A stretch of DNA of 64,000 nt from Epiperipatus broadwayi. Its lineage: Eukaryota; Onychophora; Udeonychophora; Euonychophora; Peripatidae. The DNA is taken from positions 1,310,469-1,374,468 of the forward strand of contig JAQFVV010000253.1 of assembly GCA_028023455.1 (NCBI GenBank), written 5' to 3'. Within the stretch, counting starts at the first letter, position 1; every line of letters starts with the position of its first letter. The position numbers and the translations under genes were made by a program. Positions 33,260 to 46,500 of the stretch are shown piece by piece. A model generated the notes under the pieces. The model was not told the origin of the DNA. It searched no databases and worked only from the letters and a program-made list of their open reading frames with translations.

Positions 33260-34666
33260 TAATAGATAAACAGCATTAAGCTGTTGCACATGCGCTTTGC
33301 AGATTTTAACTATAAATGACTGAATACAAACATTTCAAACACATGATAAAGTCTTTGGGAAGAGACAGAATGGCCTATCTTTTCCCAAAGACTTTATCAT
33401 GCATTTGAAGTGTTTGTATTCAGTCATTTATAGTTAAAATCTGCAAAGTGCATGTGCAACAGCTTAATGCTTTTCCCAAAGACTTTATCATGCGTTTGAA
33501 GTGTTTGTATTCAGTCATTTATAGTTAAAATCTGCAAAGCGCATGTGCAACAGCTTAATGCTTTTCCCAAAGACTTTATCATGCGTTTGAAGTGTTTGTA
33601 TTCAGTCATTTATAGTTAAAATCTGCAAAGCGCATGTGCAACAGCTTAATGCTTTTCCCAAAGACTTTATCATGCGTTTGAAGTGTTTGTATTCAGTCAT
33701 TTATAGTTAAAATATGCAAAGCGCATGTGCAACAGCTTAATGCTTTTCCCAAAGACTTTATCATGCGTTTGAAGTGTTTGTATTCAGTCATTTATAGTTA
33801 AAATCTGCAAAGCGCATGTGCAACAGCTTAATGCTTTTCCCAAAGACTTTATCATGCGTTTGAAGTGTTTGTATTCAGTCATTTATAGTTAAAATCTGCA
33901 AAGCGCATGTGCAACAGCTTAATGCTTTTCCCAAAGATTTTATCATGCGTTTGAAGTGTTTGTATTCAGTCATTTATAGTTAAAATCTGCAAAGCGCATG
34001 TGCAACAGCTTAATGCTTTTCCCAAAGACTTTATCATGCATTTGAAGTGTTTGTATTCAGTCATTTATAGTTAAAATCTGCAAAGCGCATGTGCAACAGC
34101 TTAATGCTTTTCCCAAAGACTTTATCATGCGTTTGAAGTGTTTGTATTCAGTCATTTATAGTTAAAATCTGCAAAGCGCATGTGCAACAGCTTAATGCTT
34201 TTTCCAAAGACTTTATCATGCGTTTGAAGTGTTTGTATTCAGTCATTTATAGTTAAAATCTGCAAAGCGTATGTGCAACAGCTTAATGCTTTTCCCAAAG
34301 ACTTTATCATGCATTTGAAGTGTTTGTATTCAGTCATTTATAGTTAAAATCTGCAAAGCGCATGTGCAACAGCTTAATGCTTTTCCCAAAGACTTTATCA
34401 TGCGTTTGAAGTGTTTGTATTCAGTCATTTATAGTTAAAATCTGCAAAGCACATGTCCAACAGCTTAATGCTTTTCCCAAAGATTTTATCATGCGTTTGA
34501 AGTGTTTGTATTCAGTCATTTATAGTTAAAATCTGCAAAGCGCATGTGCAACAGCTTAATGCTTTTCCCAAAGACTTTATCATGTGTTTGAAGTGTTTGT
34601 ATTCAGTCATTTATAGTTAAAATCTGCAAAGCGCATGTGCAACAGCTTAATGCTGTTTAGCTATTA
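33260..34666. repeat. Palindromic element with 14-fold amplified 91-bp arm
   Basis: One inverted unit (33271-33362) is followed by a spacer of about 16 bp, then fourteen direct 91-bp units from 33379 to about 34652. Each unit starts CTTTTCCCAAAGACTTTATC and ends GCGCATGTGCAACAGCTTAATG. Units are nearly identical (occasional changes such as GCG/GCA, ACT/ATT). The outer ends are inverted (AATAGATAAACAGCATTAAG at 33261; CTTAATGCTGTTTAGCTATT at the right), as in a transposon. No ORF. Confidence 0.92.
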
Positions 34667-34669
34667 CAG

Positions 34670-35138
34670 TTTATAAAACATCGCGATATATAAAATAATT
34701 GATTTATTAAGATTATATTATATACTCATTGTGTTGTGTATCATGAAATTAATTTATCAATATTGTCATACAATAGTCAAATTACTGAAAAACTGATAAA
34801 AAATTCGCTTCCATAATTTCGTGATATTGATGTCCTTGTGAGGTTTCAGTGAGAGCACTACTGTCCATTTTTTAAATGATTTAAAGTTTCGGAGTTTGTT
34901 TTTATTTAAAATCAGTTATCTTTTCACAAGCATTTTTCATTTTAAAATTCTATATTTTAAGATTTTCTCAACAGATAAAACTAAAATCAGGTATAAATAT
35001 TTTATATGATGAATTAAAAACAAATGAAGTGAAAATGGTCTCCATAATCAATATATATATATAAAAATTGCCATGTGTGTATGTGCACATATTACATATC
35101 ATGTACTAGATATAACATATACATCATTTGGTACTTTG
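34670..35138. other. Non-coding AT-rich interval
   Basis: Nothing recognised. Confidence 0.5.
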
Positions 35139-35139
35139 G

Positions 35140-35400
35140 TATTAGACCTGCAACATGGAGCATGTATTACACTTATTGCACCTTTTCACATTCATATCAA
35201 TCCACTGATGACTTTGTAATCTTGTGATCTGACAAAAATAACCTGCACAAGGATCTTGTACATATTTTTCGCAAAATTTGCAAAAAAAAAATATTAACAT
35301 GTACACGGATTTTGCAAGATTTACAAAGTTTTTGGCAGGTTAATACAAATGTGAAAAGGTGCAGTAAGTCCAATACATGCTCCATGCTGCAGGGCTAATA
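35140..35400. repeat. Palindromic element of about 260 bp
   Basis: TATTAGACCTGCAACATGGAG at 35140 returns inverted at the right end (CTCCATGCTGCAGGGCTAATA). Inner arms around GCACCTTTTCACATT and TTACAAAGT also mirror. Non-coding; antisense ORFs inside are shadows. Confidence 0.78.
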
Positions 35401-38226
35401 AAAATAATTAAAAGTATAAAAAAATATTAAAAACAGCATTTTACAACAAATTTTGAGAAACAAATGGATATTAGATGATTTTAAAACAATTTTGAGGAAC
35501 AAATGGATATTAAAGACCAATATGCATATTGTTAGATGTGTGCAGAAGTATTTGAATGGTTGTTGCTGTGCCTTAATGGGTTGATGCAATCTGTTAGGAG
35601 TATAAAGATTGGATGGATGTTGCTGTGTGCTTGACTTTTGAAATTAATATAGTGCATGGGTTTGCTTTGTCATCGGTCAGGGTTTGTCATTTGCATAAAG
35701 ACTTTAATTGCAGTGTGTGTATATGTGAAGCTATAAATACTGAGTATTACTGAGGTAGAGTATCGTACTATCTCGAATGGATAATAGAAAATAACTATCT
35801 TATAGTTTAGTTACTATGTATGCAGTATTAGGAGATCAAGGACTTGATCCCAGCTCCATTTGTTTTTTTTTTATTAAGTAGGGAATTATTGATAGTTGTG
35901 GTAAAAATGTTTTGCATGCCTATTTAAAGTAAATGTGTAGAGACTAGTTCCTCACATAATTCTTAGCCTCAGAAAGGCACCTCTCTAGAAAATGTTGACA
36001 TTTGAAGTTATGAATTGTTTAATTTCCCTTACTGAGACACTAATGTGTGCGTTGTGAAGTGCTGCATAGTGCTAAAAGTTTCTCTTATAGGGTTAGGGTT
36101 GTAGTCAGAAGTGTGTGTGGAGGTTGACAAAGTTACTTTAATTTGTAAGCTGGCCGATCTGTAGTCAGATATGGAAAGTAATAAAATTAGACATCATCAA
36201 ACTGTGGCAACATACTAGACGATCAAAATATATAGTCGCTAAAGTGGTAGCATAATGATCAGAATTACAGGGGGATAGCGGTGAATATTTAATATGCATA
36301 GGATTAAAACTATGGTTTTATTATTTTAATCAATTATTTAGACTGATTAGAAATTTTGGATATGACATTATCTTGGTATGGGAAATACAAGATATTATTG
36401 CTTGTTGGAATAGTTCAATTTATAATTGTTGTAATGAAAAGGGGGGGGGCAAGAAAATTATAGGCTTTGTGTAAAGTTATGATAGTTTCATATTTGTTTA
36501 AATGCGGAATTGTGATTCTGTGTGTAAGCGCATTGATATTAAATTGAAATATGGGTCAAAACCGTGATTAAGTTTTAGGGAAATTTAAATAATTTGCAAG
36601 TATATATTCTTTTATTATTATTTTTTAGTTAAAGTGAAGTTCATATAAAAGACAATAAATTTTTATTTTATAACGAGTATAACATTTGAGATTGTAGTGA
36701 TATTATGTGTTTCTTTCTTATTTATGTATAATAAATATTTGTTATTGTTATGAATTTACATGCGTCTTTTATTTTAATATTTCAAGTATCTCCAGAATCT
36801 ATATCCAGCACCTATATCTAGAACTAATAGCAGATCACATTTAAGTATATAAATTGTTTTATATTGATTGATTTTCATAGTTGATTTACATAATTCATTT
36901 TCATGATTGATTTCCATGATTGATGTCCATGGTTTACTTCGGCAATTAATTTCCATAATTCACCTTTGTAAAATATTAACCAAGAAAGATTTTTTTAAAT
37001 AGACGATCATTTCGTGGGGACAAAGAATATACCTGACTCGTAAAATATAATAGATTTAAAAGTACTAATTAAATTTGGCAAACAGATGATACGAAAGAGA
37101 ATAAAATGAGAGAAAATAGTCAATTTAGATATATTAAATTTAGTTGATTCATTGCAATGTTATGAATATTGGGAGCAGATATAAAATCCCTTTCCTGCTT
37201 TTGGTATTTAATGATTGTGACTGGTAAACTCACATTAAAGTTTAATTTAGCAAGTTTTGGGATCATATCCATTGTATTGTAATTATTAATAATTTCACCT
37301 CATTAGCAGATGAAGACCTTGAGAAAAAGTACTTCGATTATTTAATCTAGGAGCTAGCTTGGAAGTGGTGCAAATGTTAAAATTGGGAAACACTATTATA
37401 ATAATGATAATGAATCTATAGCTAGTTGGAAGGCATATATGTATGTTTAATGAAATAGGATTAAAAGTTATCAGTTAAGAAGATATAGAGGAGAACATAA
37501 CACAGACAATTAGTGTTATATAATTGTGACTATTAAAGGTGATAGATGCTGAGAACGAAAATAATAGTAGCTGGGTTAAATGGGAAGGATTTATAACATT
37601 TCTTTTATTCTCCTTTAAATTAAATAACAATCTTATATTATATATTATAAATATAAGTTACCAGTTCTCCACATCGATTACCAATTTATTTCTAGTCAGT
37701 TATATATTAGAAATATACACAGCATTCTTGTAATCACCACTTGAGGTCATCTATCTATATAAAATTGTGGAAGAAAGTTGTCTATATTATTTAGTTAGCA
37801 GTAATAACTTATCGTGAGAGGTTTACATAATTGTTATTAAGTTTAAAATTAAGACCCCAATAAACTGAGTGATGATCTCTGATGGGCATTACGATTTCAT
37901 AGTTACAATTTAGCGCCCGGGTATACATAATCTTATTATTACCATCATTAGATAAACACACTAGCATTCCTTGTGTGGTTCCAGGGTTATTTTCAAGCAA
38001 CTATCTACTTGCACTAAAGTTGAAGTTAGAGTATGGATCTTATTGATTGCCATCCTAGAATTAAATTTCCTCATAAAACATTTGAAACTTAAATTATTTT
38101 TTCAACTCACAATTTAAAAGTTCTTATAGTTTTCTAAAATATAAATATTTATTCCTCAATACCAATATAGTATACAGTTTACTATCTTTATTGATTTGCA
38201 TAGTACTTACATTAAGATAAAATAAA
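35401..38226. other. Mostly non-coding interval
   Basis: It holds a short direct repeat (GAGAAACAAATGGATATTA / GAGGAACAAATGGATATTA near 35455 and 35493), a weak tRNA-like trace near 35790-35860, a poly-G run (36441) and a degenerate minisatellite of about 16-bp period (TTGATTTCCATGA units, 36860-36960). No exon recognised. Confidence 0.5.
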
Positions 38227-38649
38227 GGCTAATGCAGGAGTTCCCAATCTTTTTAGTCCCCATACCCTGTTGACTTTTAGTAAATTATCTAGTATTGCCT
38301 ATTCATTATAAGAAATGAACAGTTGAAAAGGGTACCATGCAATATATCATGTGCATGCGGAGATGCAGATGCCACAGAGGTGAACCTCAAAAGAATGCCA
38401 ACCTGGTAATTTCATTATCTTGGATCTTAACTGGGCATTGCAGTAAAAAAAATCTATGCAACCTCAATGTAGAACCTGAAATATTGCTGGTGTGGTTGAT
38501 GGCAATGTAATAGCTTGAAAATATTGATATTAACTATTTTTGGAATATATTAACAGCAAATGCTTATTTATGTGCTATTGATCATACTCCCTGGCTTGTC
38601 CCATCCCCTTGGGGATAGATATCCCAATTTAGAAACTCCTGAGCTAATG
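38227..38649. mobile_element. Non-autonomous hAT MITE with 8-bp target duplication
   Basis: The element at 38235-38641 (407 bp) starts CAGGAGTTCCCAA and ends with AACTCCTG, typical hAT-type termini. It is flanked by GGCTAATG (38227-38234) and AGCTAATG (38642-38649), an 8-bp duplication with one mismatch and the nnnTAnnn pattern of Buster-type hATs. No coding sequence. Confidence 0.82.
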
Positions 38650-38654
38650 GATAA

Positions 38655-40530
38655 AAAATAAAATGTTTTCATTTATTATTGAATCCATGATTATAAGAGT
38701 ATATTAAATAAAATTAATAAAAAATACCAGTAAAAATAATTTATCAAAATTAATTTATTTTTAAAATTGCAATGTCCACATTTATTGTTGAATTTATAGT
38801 AAATGTAAATATTACTTATTTTTATTTCACACACATTTTAAGTGTGAAATACTTTTTTTTTGTTAACTTTTAATACACATTTTATTGCAAAATATATTTA
38901 TGTTCTTTATTTTGTTGAATAGAAACTTGTAAAAACAAATGCCTTCTTCTCTTCATAAACATGAAATCCTTCAGATTGATTGATATACTGCAAACACCTG
39001 GCTTAAAATGACTCAATTGTGGATATCTGTAGTGTTTGTTTGCTGGTATTGCATTCATTTGACAGCAGAAACTTACATTGATTTATTAATTCCAATTAAA
39101 ATCTCTAAATATCAGTATTATGGAAAAAAAAATTCAACAAAGGACAGTAACTGAATTTTCAAAGGCAGTGGGTATGTATGTTTCAAGCAAATGGGTTTGT
39201 TGTGTGTGAGCTCATGTTTTGTTTAAAAAGTGAAATTGAAACTTGTAAGTTTACCATATATTTATTTTTGTAAAACTAAATAAAAAAGTTTTTTGATAAC
39301 AATATGATGTTTATTTAGATAAAGATTCCATTCAAATACACTGATTTTTTTAGACCAAGTCAATGGAAATGTAATAACATCAAACATGAAGTTGTCACTA
39401 GTAAAAAAAAAAAAATATTAACATCATAATTTATTTTTTATGATTATTCTTTTTTGAAATCATAAGTGAAATTTAAAATGTTTAAATATAATTTTGCTGC
39501 TATATGCATTCTTTACAAAAATTACATGGTTCTTGTGACTTACATCCAATGCGACCACTTGATGGTGCTGTCGCTTGCAAAAATAAAAAACAAAATCTAC
39601 TCTTCTGATTATTTATTTTAGTTTTACTTTTTTTTATACATTTGCAAAATTGTAATATTATTTTTAAGAATACTTTTTTATTTTTAAATTTATATTTGTA
39701 ATAAATTTTTCAAAAAGTATAAAAATATAATGAAAAATAATGATTCATTAAACTAAAAAAAATGAAATGTTAATAAATTAGCTGCTAGAAAACTGTTTTA
39801 AAAAATGCAAAGCGAAAAGATTCATTTTTAAAAAAATAAATCTGGACAATTCTTACCGTTTTTACTTCTGCATACATTTGATTTATTTTCTACATTTTTT
39901 TTTGTTAAATAATCAATATTGTTTTGGCAAATAAATTACTTTTATTGCAAAATATATTGTTTCTTTAATGTAATGCTATGGTCATAAGTTCAGTAATAAA
40001 TGTGAACATTTTATTAGTTATCAATAATTTTTTCTTTATATAAATAGGTAGATCATACATTATATTAACACCTTTTCTTTTTTTTAATTTTTTTTACTCT
40101 TAATATCAAAGTCATTGTAGCAAAATATAAAAAGCAAGAAAAATTTTATTATTCATTTATTATTTAATATTAAATATCAATACAAAAATCATTTTTAATA
40201 ATTTTACATTGGAAACATGATAATGAATCACAGCCTTCAAGAATAATCAAAAATCCAATAACTACATCATTAACTGATTTGTTTCACTGTATAGATGTCC
40301 GATCTTTTTTGTTTTGTGATGGGTATTTGTTCTCGAACTGCCTTTAAAACGTTTAAATCTTAAAAAATATATATATATATATGTATAGATTCAAAAATAA
40401 TGTTAAAGAAACTACTAATACATAATATCATAAATAAATATACTGAGTTCCTCTTTATCACTTAACTATTATTTATTAGCTATGTTTTATTGAAGTAATA
40501 TTATTGGATACTTATTTTATACAAAATAAC
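38655..40530. other. Non-coding, very AT-rich interval
   Basis: Homopolymer-rich, no recognisable exon or element. Confidence 0.55.
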
Positions 40531-40534
40531 ATAA

Positions 40535-43500
40535 GCATGATGTGATGTGATATGGCGCACTGTGGCTTCTTTATCAGAGTCAGGAATCTCAGCCACAATG
40601 CCCAGAGAAATCTGTTATCTACCTTACCTTCCCCTTCCATTCCCCACCCTAAGCTTATCCATAATCTGCTCCATCTTATTTCCACAACATAATCTTTGTG
40701 AACTCTATAGCCTTTATATTTAAATCCTGATTATTTTTCCCCATTCCCAACATAAAAACCAAGAACTCACTTTCTGTATAATCACTTTGTTTATATTTAT
40801 TCTCTGATAACATCATTATTTTTACCCTGTCTGCTTGCAGGCATTTACATTCAATAAGCAGATGCCTAATATTTTCTATGCCTTCCTTATATAACTTGCA
40901 GACTAACTCACCCATATTTTTTCCATTTATGTGTATACTCCCTTGTTGCCAAAGATTCTGTTCGAGTCTTAAACAATAAACTATTTTCCTTACTATTATC
41001 ATAAAATTAACTCGCACCCAATATTCTGTTTATTTCTATATATATTTAAACACTTTTTACTCTCCATACTAATTCTCCACCTCCCTATTTTTTAATAATA
41101 CATCTATTCTTCTACCCCATTCTTTCCCACTATAACACTCAACAAATCTCCTAACACAATCATCAAACATTTTGTATAAATATACTGATATATACTCTTT
41201 ATCCGAATCTTCTGCAATACCATACTATCTTCCTCACCCATTTTGTTGCCTGTCCTTTACTCATAACCCAATTAAATACTATTCTGGTTATTTTATTATT
41301 ACCCATAAATTGCAATCTATTGAAAGTTTTCATTTTACTTTTTGCATCTCTCATATAAAAACTTGTCCATCTCATTTCTCCCTGAACAGTCTCATTTGCC
41401 ATCTGCATGTAATGCTGTCTTCCTACTTCTCTTTGTACTTTTTCTAAGTAATCTAACACCACTTTATTAACACAACACATCATTATCATAAGTTAATGCT
41501 GCTACTGCCATTCCCTTCCATACAATTCTAGCTACATCGTATTTATATGAAAACACTGTTAATTTCTTTATCAGTCCCTTTCTTTTCTTTGCTTCATTTA
41601 TCAATTTTTTCTCCTATTCATATCCAAGCAATTTCTCTGATTACGTAAGACAATTCCCAAATAGTTATGCCTATCATCACATTTAATTTTATATTCCCAA
41701 ATAAAAATTCTTTCTCATCTCTTTCCCAAGTATTTATCATCATTACTTTTGATTTTTCTTCACTAAATTTAATTCCCATCTCTTTACCCACTCTTACTCA
41801 TGTCAACATAACTTCCATATCTTCCCTATTTTCAGTGCACAAGAAGATATCTGCAAATAAAAGACCCAATAATGTATATACTCCCTTGCCACCTACTAAT
41901 GGTATCTCTACCCCTTTTTCCAGTCTTTCTATTGCTCTCTCCATTTCTCTCAAATATAACAAAAACAAAATAGGTGACATAGGGCATCCTTGCCTTAGAC
42001 CCACTCATTTTTTACCTTAACTGATTCTATATTTCCTAACTGATAGTAATTATTTTCATACAATCTTTTAATAAGATCCACTAAAGTTCTATTCATTCCC
42101 AAATTTACTAAACTCACCTGTAATCTATTTCTATTTACTCTATCATTTGTCTTCTCTATATTTATAAAAATCATATATAACTGTCTACCTATATTCCTAC
42201 TCATATCTACAAGTTGTGTAACTACAAATAAACTATCTTCTATATGCCTATCCGAACAGAAACCTCCTTGCATTTCTCCCACTATGTTATTTTCTTCCAT
42301 CCACTTTGTGACTCTTCCACCCACTATATATGCAAAAACTTTATATAACACTGACATTATTGCATTATAATTGTTTAGCTTTCTATAATCCTTACCCTTG
42401 CCTTTAAATAGAAACTTACTCTTGTATTATTCCATCTATCTGAAAATTCTCTTTTCTCTGCCATCTTATTAAAACATGATAATAAGTTTAATTTTGCCCT
42501 ATTTTCTATATTCATCACCATCTCTGCTGCCCATCCTTCTAAACCTCTCACCTTTCCTCTTTTCAATTTCTTCCCTGCCTTATTAAATTCATTTTTCTGT
42601 AAATCTAATATTCCCATTACTATATGCTTTCATGTTGGTTATCCCTCTATCCTTCTGGTCTAATATCTTTACATACTTATTTACGATTGTCTCTAATTCT
42701 TCTCTAGAGCTACACTCTATTCCCTCATCATCTAGTAATATGACTTCTCTTTCCATTACATTATTTCTTTTAATATATGTCCAAAATTTTTTATTCCCTT
42801 TTATTAATAACCTCCAACAATTTATTATTTAATTTCATTCTCTCTGAAAATTATCTATTTTAGCAACTCCTTTTTTTTTAAATACTTTTCCCATTTAACA
42901 TTATCATCTTTTTCACTTTCTTTATCACACTTATATTCTCTGCATGCTTTTCCTCTCTTTTACACATTTACTAAATCATTTTTCTATTCCTTTTATTCTT
43001 CTGAATATTCTCACCTAAAACACTATTTGCCATTTTTTCTACTTCATCACACCAGTCCTTATATTCATCCCTAGCAAACTCTTCCATGATTTGTTCTACT
43101 TTTATTTTATATTCTTCTACCTTATTCTTATCATTCATTTTCCATCCACATCTTTCATCATCTCTTCTACTTTTATTACTATTTTTCATCACATTACTAA
43201 TCATTTCTATTATAAAGAAATTATGATCACTATTACATACTCTCTGTGTTCATTATCAAACACTTTGATTTTTGTACTTTATTCATTCCCTCTTTCTCTA
43301 TTAATACATAATCTATTGTATGAAATATATTATTTCTAGACTATGTGTACTGTCCATCATGAATCTTTGATAAATTTTCAATGCTCAAATTCACTCTCCG
43401 ACAAAAATTCTTCAAAAGCCGTCCATTTTGTTATCTATGACATTAATTTCTTCAATATGCCCATTCATATTTCCTATAACCATTATTTTCTCCCCCCTTT

Positions 43501-43588
43501 TTTTTTGAAACTGTATATCCTTAACTAGGCATCCATACACTCTACTATTCCATTCCATTATAGTTTGACTATTTCCAGTGGCTATATA
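40535..43588 (-). pseudogene. LINE family A copy, near full RT, interrupted by hAT
   Basis: Read from 43588 downward: endonuclease C-half (VYIATGNSQTIMEW, then MVIGNMNGHIEEIN, the GDxN-type motif), a charged linker (43204-42971), RT N-region (AGKKLKRGKVRGLEGWAAEM), fingers/palm (42357-41995, FIxIEKTNDRVNR) and GLRQGCPMSPILFLLYL (41.99 kb). The catalytic box is damaged (LLFADIF, one Asp lost). The C-terminal domain follows (SFYMRDAKSKMKTFNRLQF; ENIRHLLIECKCLQ). The 3' end has ATCACATCATG-type tail repeats. Frameshifts separate the parts. Its 5' continuation is at 47144-47195 beyond the hAT insertion. Confidence 0.85.
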
Positions 43589-46500
43589 CACTATAGGAGG
43601 GATGGCCAACTTTTGTGTTCATAAGATCGACTTTTTATTTTGAAAATGTGTTGCGATCGACTTGTTGTCATAGACGTTAGTCTAAGTGGAGGGAGATGTG
43701 AAATACATACTATTTTTATATATCTAACTACGTAAAAAATAAAAATTATTTAATAGGCTAAAAAACTCATGCCCGTGGGAATTAAAGCAACATGAGTAAT
43801 TATTAACAATATTTATTAATTCAAATTAGTTACTGATAAAGACAGATTTAAATTTATTTTATTATCTTAACATTAATGGGATGACTGTGTTTGCATGTCT
43901 CTAACAAGAAATCATAATTAAGTGTATATCCTGACAAAGATAATAATAAAGAATCCTCAATATGGGAATCAGTTAGGGCAGAACGTTGTTTAGTCTTCGT
44001 TAACTTTAAATATAAAAATGCTGATTCATACAGGTATGTAGATCCGAAACAAGAATAAATATATTCTCTACATTTGATGATATTGGGATATTTTTCTCGG
44101 TTGACGTATTTCCAAAAATCTTCTTCAAATTTTCTAGCTTGTAAGATTAAATCAGTTTGTAAAATTAAAATTTCATTTTCTAAAGCCTTTTGCTCCATAT
44201 GAAATATATCTGAAATTTTTTGGCTAATGCGTTTCACATTTAAATCTTTTTTAAAAGGAAAAGATATACATTCCACAATTTCTTTAATTTTTTCAAATTC
44301 TTGGAATCTTACCTTAAAATCTTCAATTACTTTTTGGAATTCCGCGACATATTTTTCGATATTATAATTAATATTTTTATGCTTTTCTAGGTGATCCGTC
44401 ATATTTGGAAAATGATTCAGATTATTTTGTTGCAGATCTTCTATTAGCAAAATAAATTTTGTTTTATATGCATCTATACAGCTGATCATATCAATTACTG
44501 TTTTATTTCTACCTTGTAATTCTAAATTTAAATGACTTAACATTGAAGTAAAATCGGTTAGTAGTCATTAAGCCAAGTTTCATCATTTAAATTTTCACAT
44601 TTACCATCTTGCTCACAGAGAAAATCTATTACTTCAGGCAATAAATCACGAAATCGTTGCAGAAATTGACCTTTGCTTAACCATCTTACATCAGTATGTA
44701 ATAGTAATTCAGGTTGGCCTTCATCGAGCTGCAGTTGGAAGAGACATTGTTTGAGGGAACTTCCTCGAATTGAATTAACAATTTTAAATGCTATGTCCAT
44801 TACTTCTTTGTATTTAGTCTCTTGCTGGTGAATTATGCAGTGGTAGCTCAAAAAAGCTGGGAATTCATCTTCATTTTGAAATAAGGCTATAAATCCATTT
44901 ATGCGACCTATCATTGCAGCTGTGCCATCCATTGTTATTGAAACTAATTTAAAAAGTGGTACTTTCAAATCATTGAGCGAGTGTTTAAAGGTTTTGAATA
45001 TATCTACACCTCTAGTTCTTTCTTTCAAAGAAATCGGACCTAACAATTCTTCTTTAGATGTAAAATCTTTAAAAACCATACGAATGAAAACAAGTAATTG
45101 TGCTGTATCACTTATATCTGTTGATTCATCACATTGAAGGGAAAAACAAGAACATCTATTAAAATCATTATATATTTATTCTTTTACATTTCCACTCATC
45201 TTCTCAATTCATCACACCAGTGTTTCAAAACAGTTGCAGATCTTGGATTGCAGCAATAATTTCACTCTTGTTATGAAAATTGTTAAAAAGTGAATCTGGC
45301 ATTTCCAAAAAAGTTTCCTTTACAAATTCACCCTCAGAAAATGGTTTACATTTTTTTGCTAAAAGATAGCTTACTTTGAATGATGCAGTAGTTACTGCTT
45401 GTGACTTCAACATTGGCTTTTTAAAAACTTTTTGTTGATTTTTTAATTGAGTTTTTAAGATCCCTAACCTTACGTTTTCTCAATTCGATACTTTGTAAAT
45501 AATCTGTTTGATACTTGTTATGTAAAGCTAAAAAATGTCTCTCCAGATTACCCTTTTTAGCAATGGCTATCGAGGTAAAGCATATTAAGCAATAACATTT
45601 ATCATTCACCATTGTAAAAAAGTAGTCAAGTTCCCATTATTCATTGAAATGATAAGTTTTCGATTTTTTTGGTTTATTATTCTTGTTCATGGGTATACTA
45701 AAATGAAAAAAGAAATACTTATGTCAATTTTATTTCCCCAAACTTAACTAATAAAAATTAAATATTCAAAGTAAATAATAAATATTGAATTAAATATTTT
45801 CCAAGAAAATTAAAAACTCATGAACTGCGATCATTAACTCCGTTAACGACTTCAGCTTAAACGTCTGTTGCCGAGAAGACTCATTAATCAAGTAAGTAGA
45901 TAGATAAGAAAAGCCACAATTTAAATTAAAGCATAAGAAAAGGTACTTACATTTTAAACAGAAGAAAAATTGAAACTCAACGAGGTCGCCGTCGATAGAT
46001 AATATTGATTAATAATAATATTGTTAATATGGAAACACTACTATGTTCTGAATATTAGAGAATGAACATTTAGTAATGAAAACTGGGAGTTTTTATATCA
46101 AATCTTTCTCTTCCCCTGCATAAGTCATAACTTGTTGACAACTTTAAGTCTTATATTTTAGTTTTTAACACTACTTTATTAAATCTTAGTAAAGACAAAA
46201 ACTCCAGCTGAGTAATTGATAAATAGTGCTGGTCCAGTGATTTTACCTTTGTCTTACATTTATTTTTAATTTTTTTTTTTTTTTTAATTTCAGCTCTTGG
46301 TTTCCAGGTGTGAGTCAGAATGATTTCCAAGAAATAAATCTTTTTTAAAAAAAGAGATTTAAGTTCTGTAAAGTGTAAACATTCTCTTATATGTGTAACA
46401 CTATCACACCTGAATGCAAGCAAATTTATAAACTAAATTTATAATAACTTAAATAGATAATTTAGAAAAGTTGTAATGTTCACAAAATCTATCACATTAC

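Noticed and set aside
33260-34666. CRISPR-like regular repeat array
   Set aside because: Units are contiguous 91-bp tandem repeats without unique spacers in a eukaryotic genome; this is satellite-type expansion of a palindromic element.
36090-36101. GGGTTAGGGTTG resembling telomere repeat
   Set aside because: Less than two full units, no array; chance.
37809-38000. 63-codon minus ORF considered as the missing NIT2 terminal exon
   Set aside because: No resemblance to the expected RxQIP...DLY C-terminus and wrong phase context.
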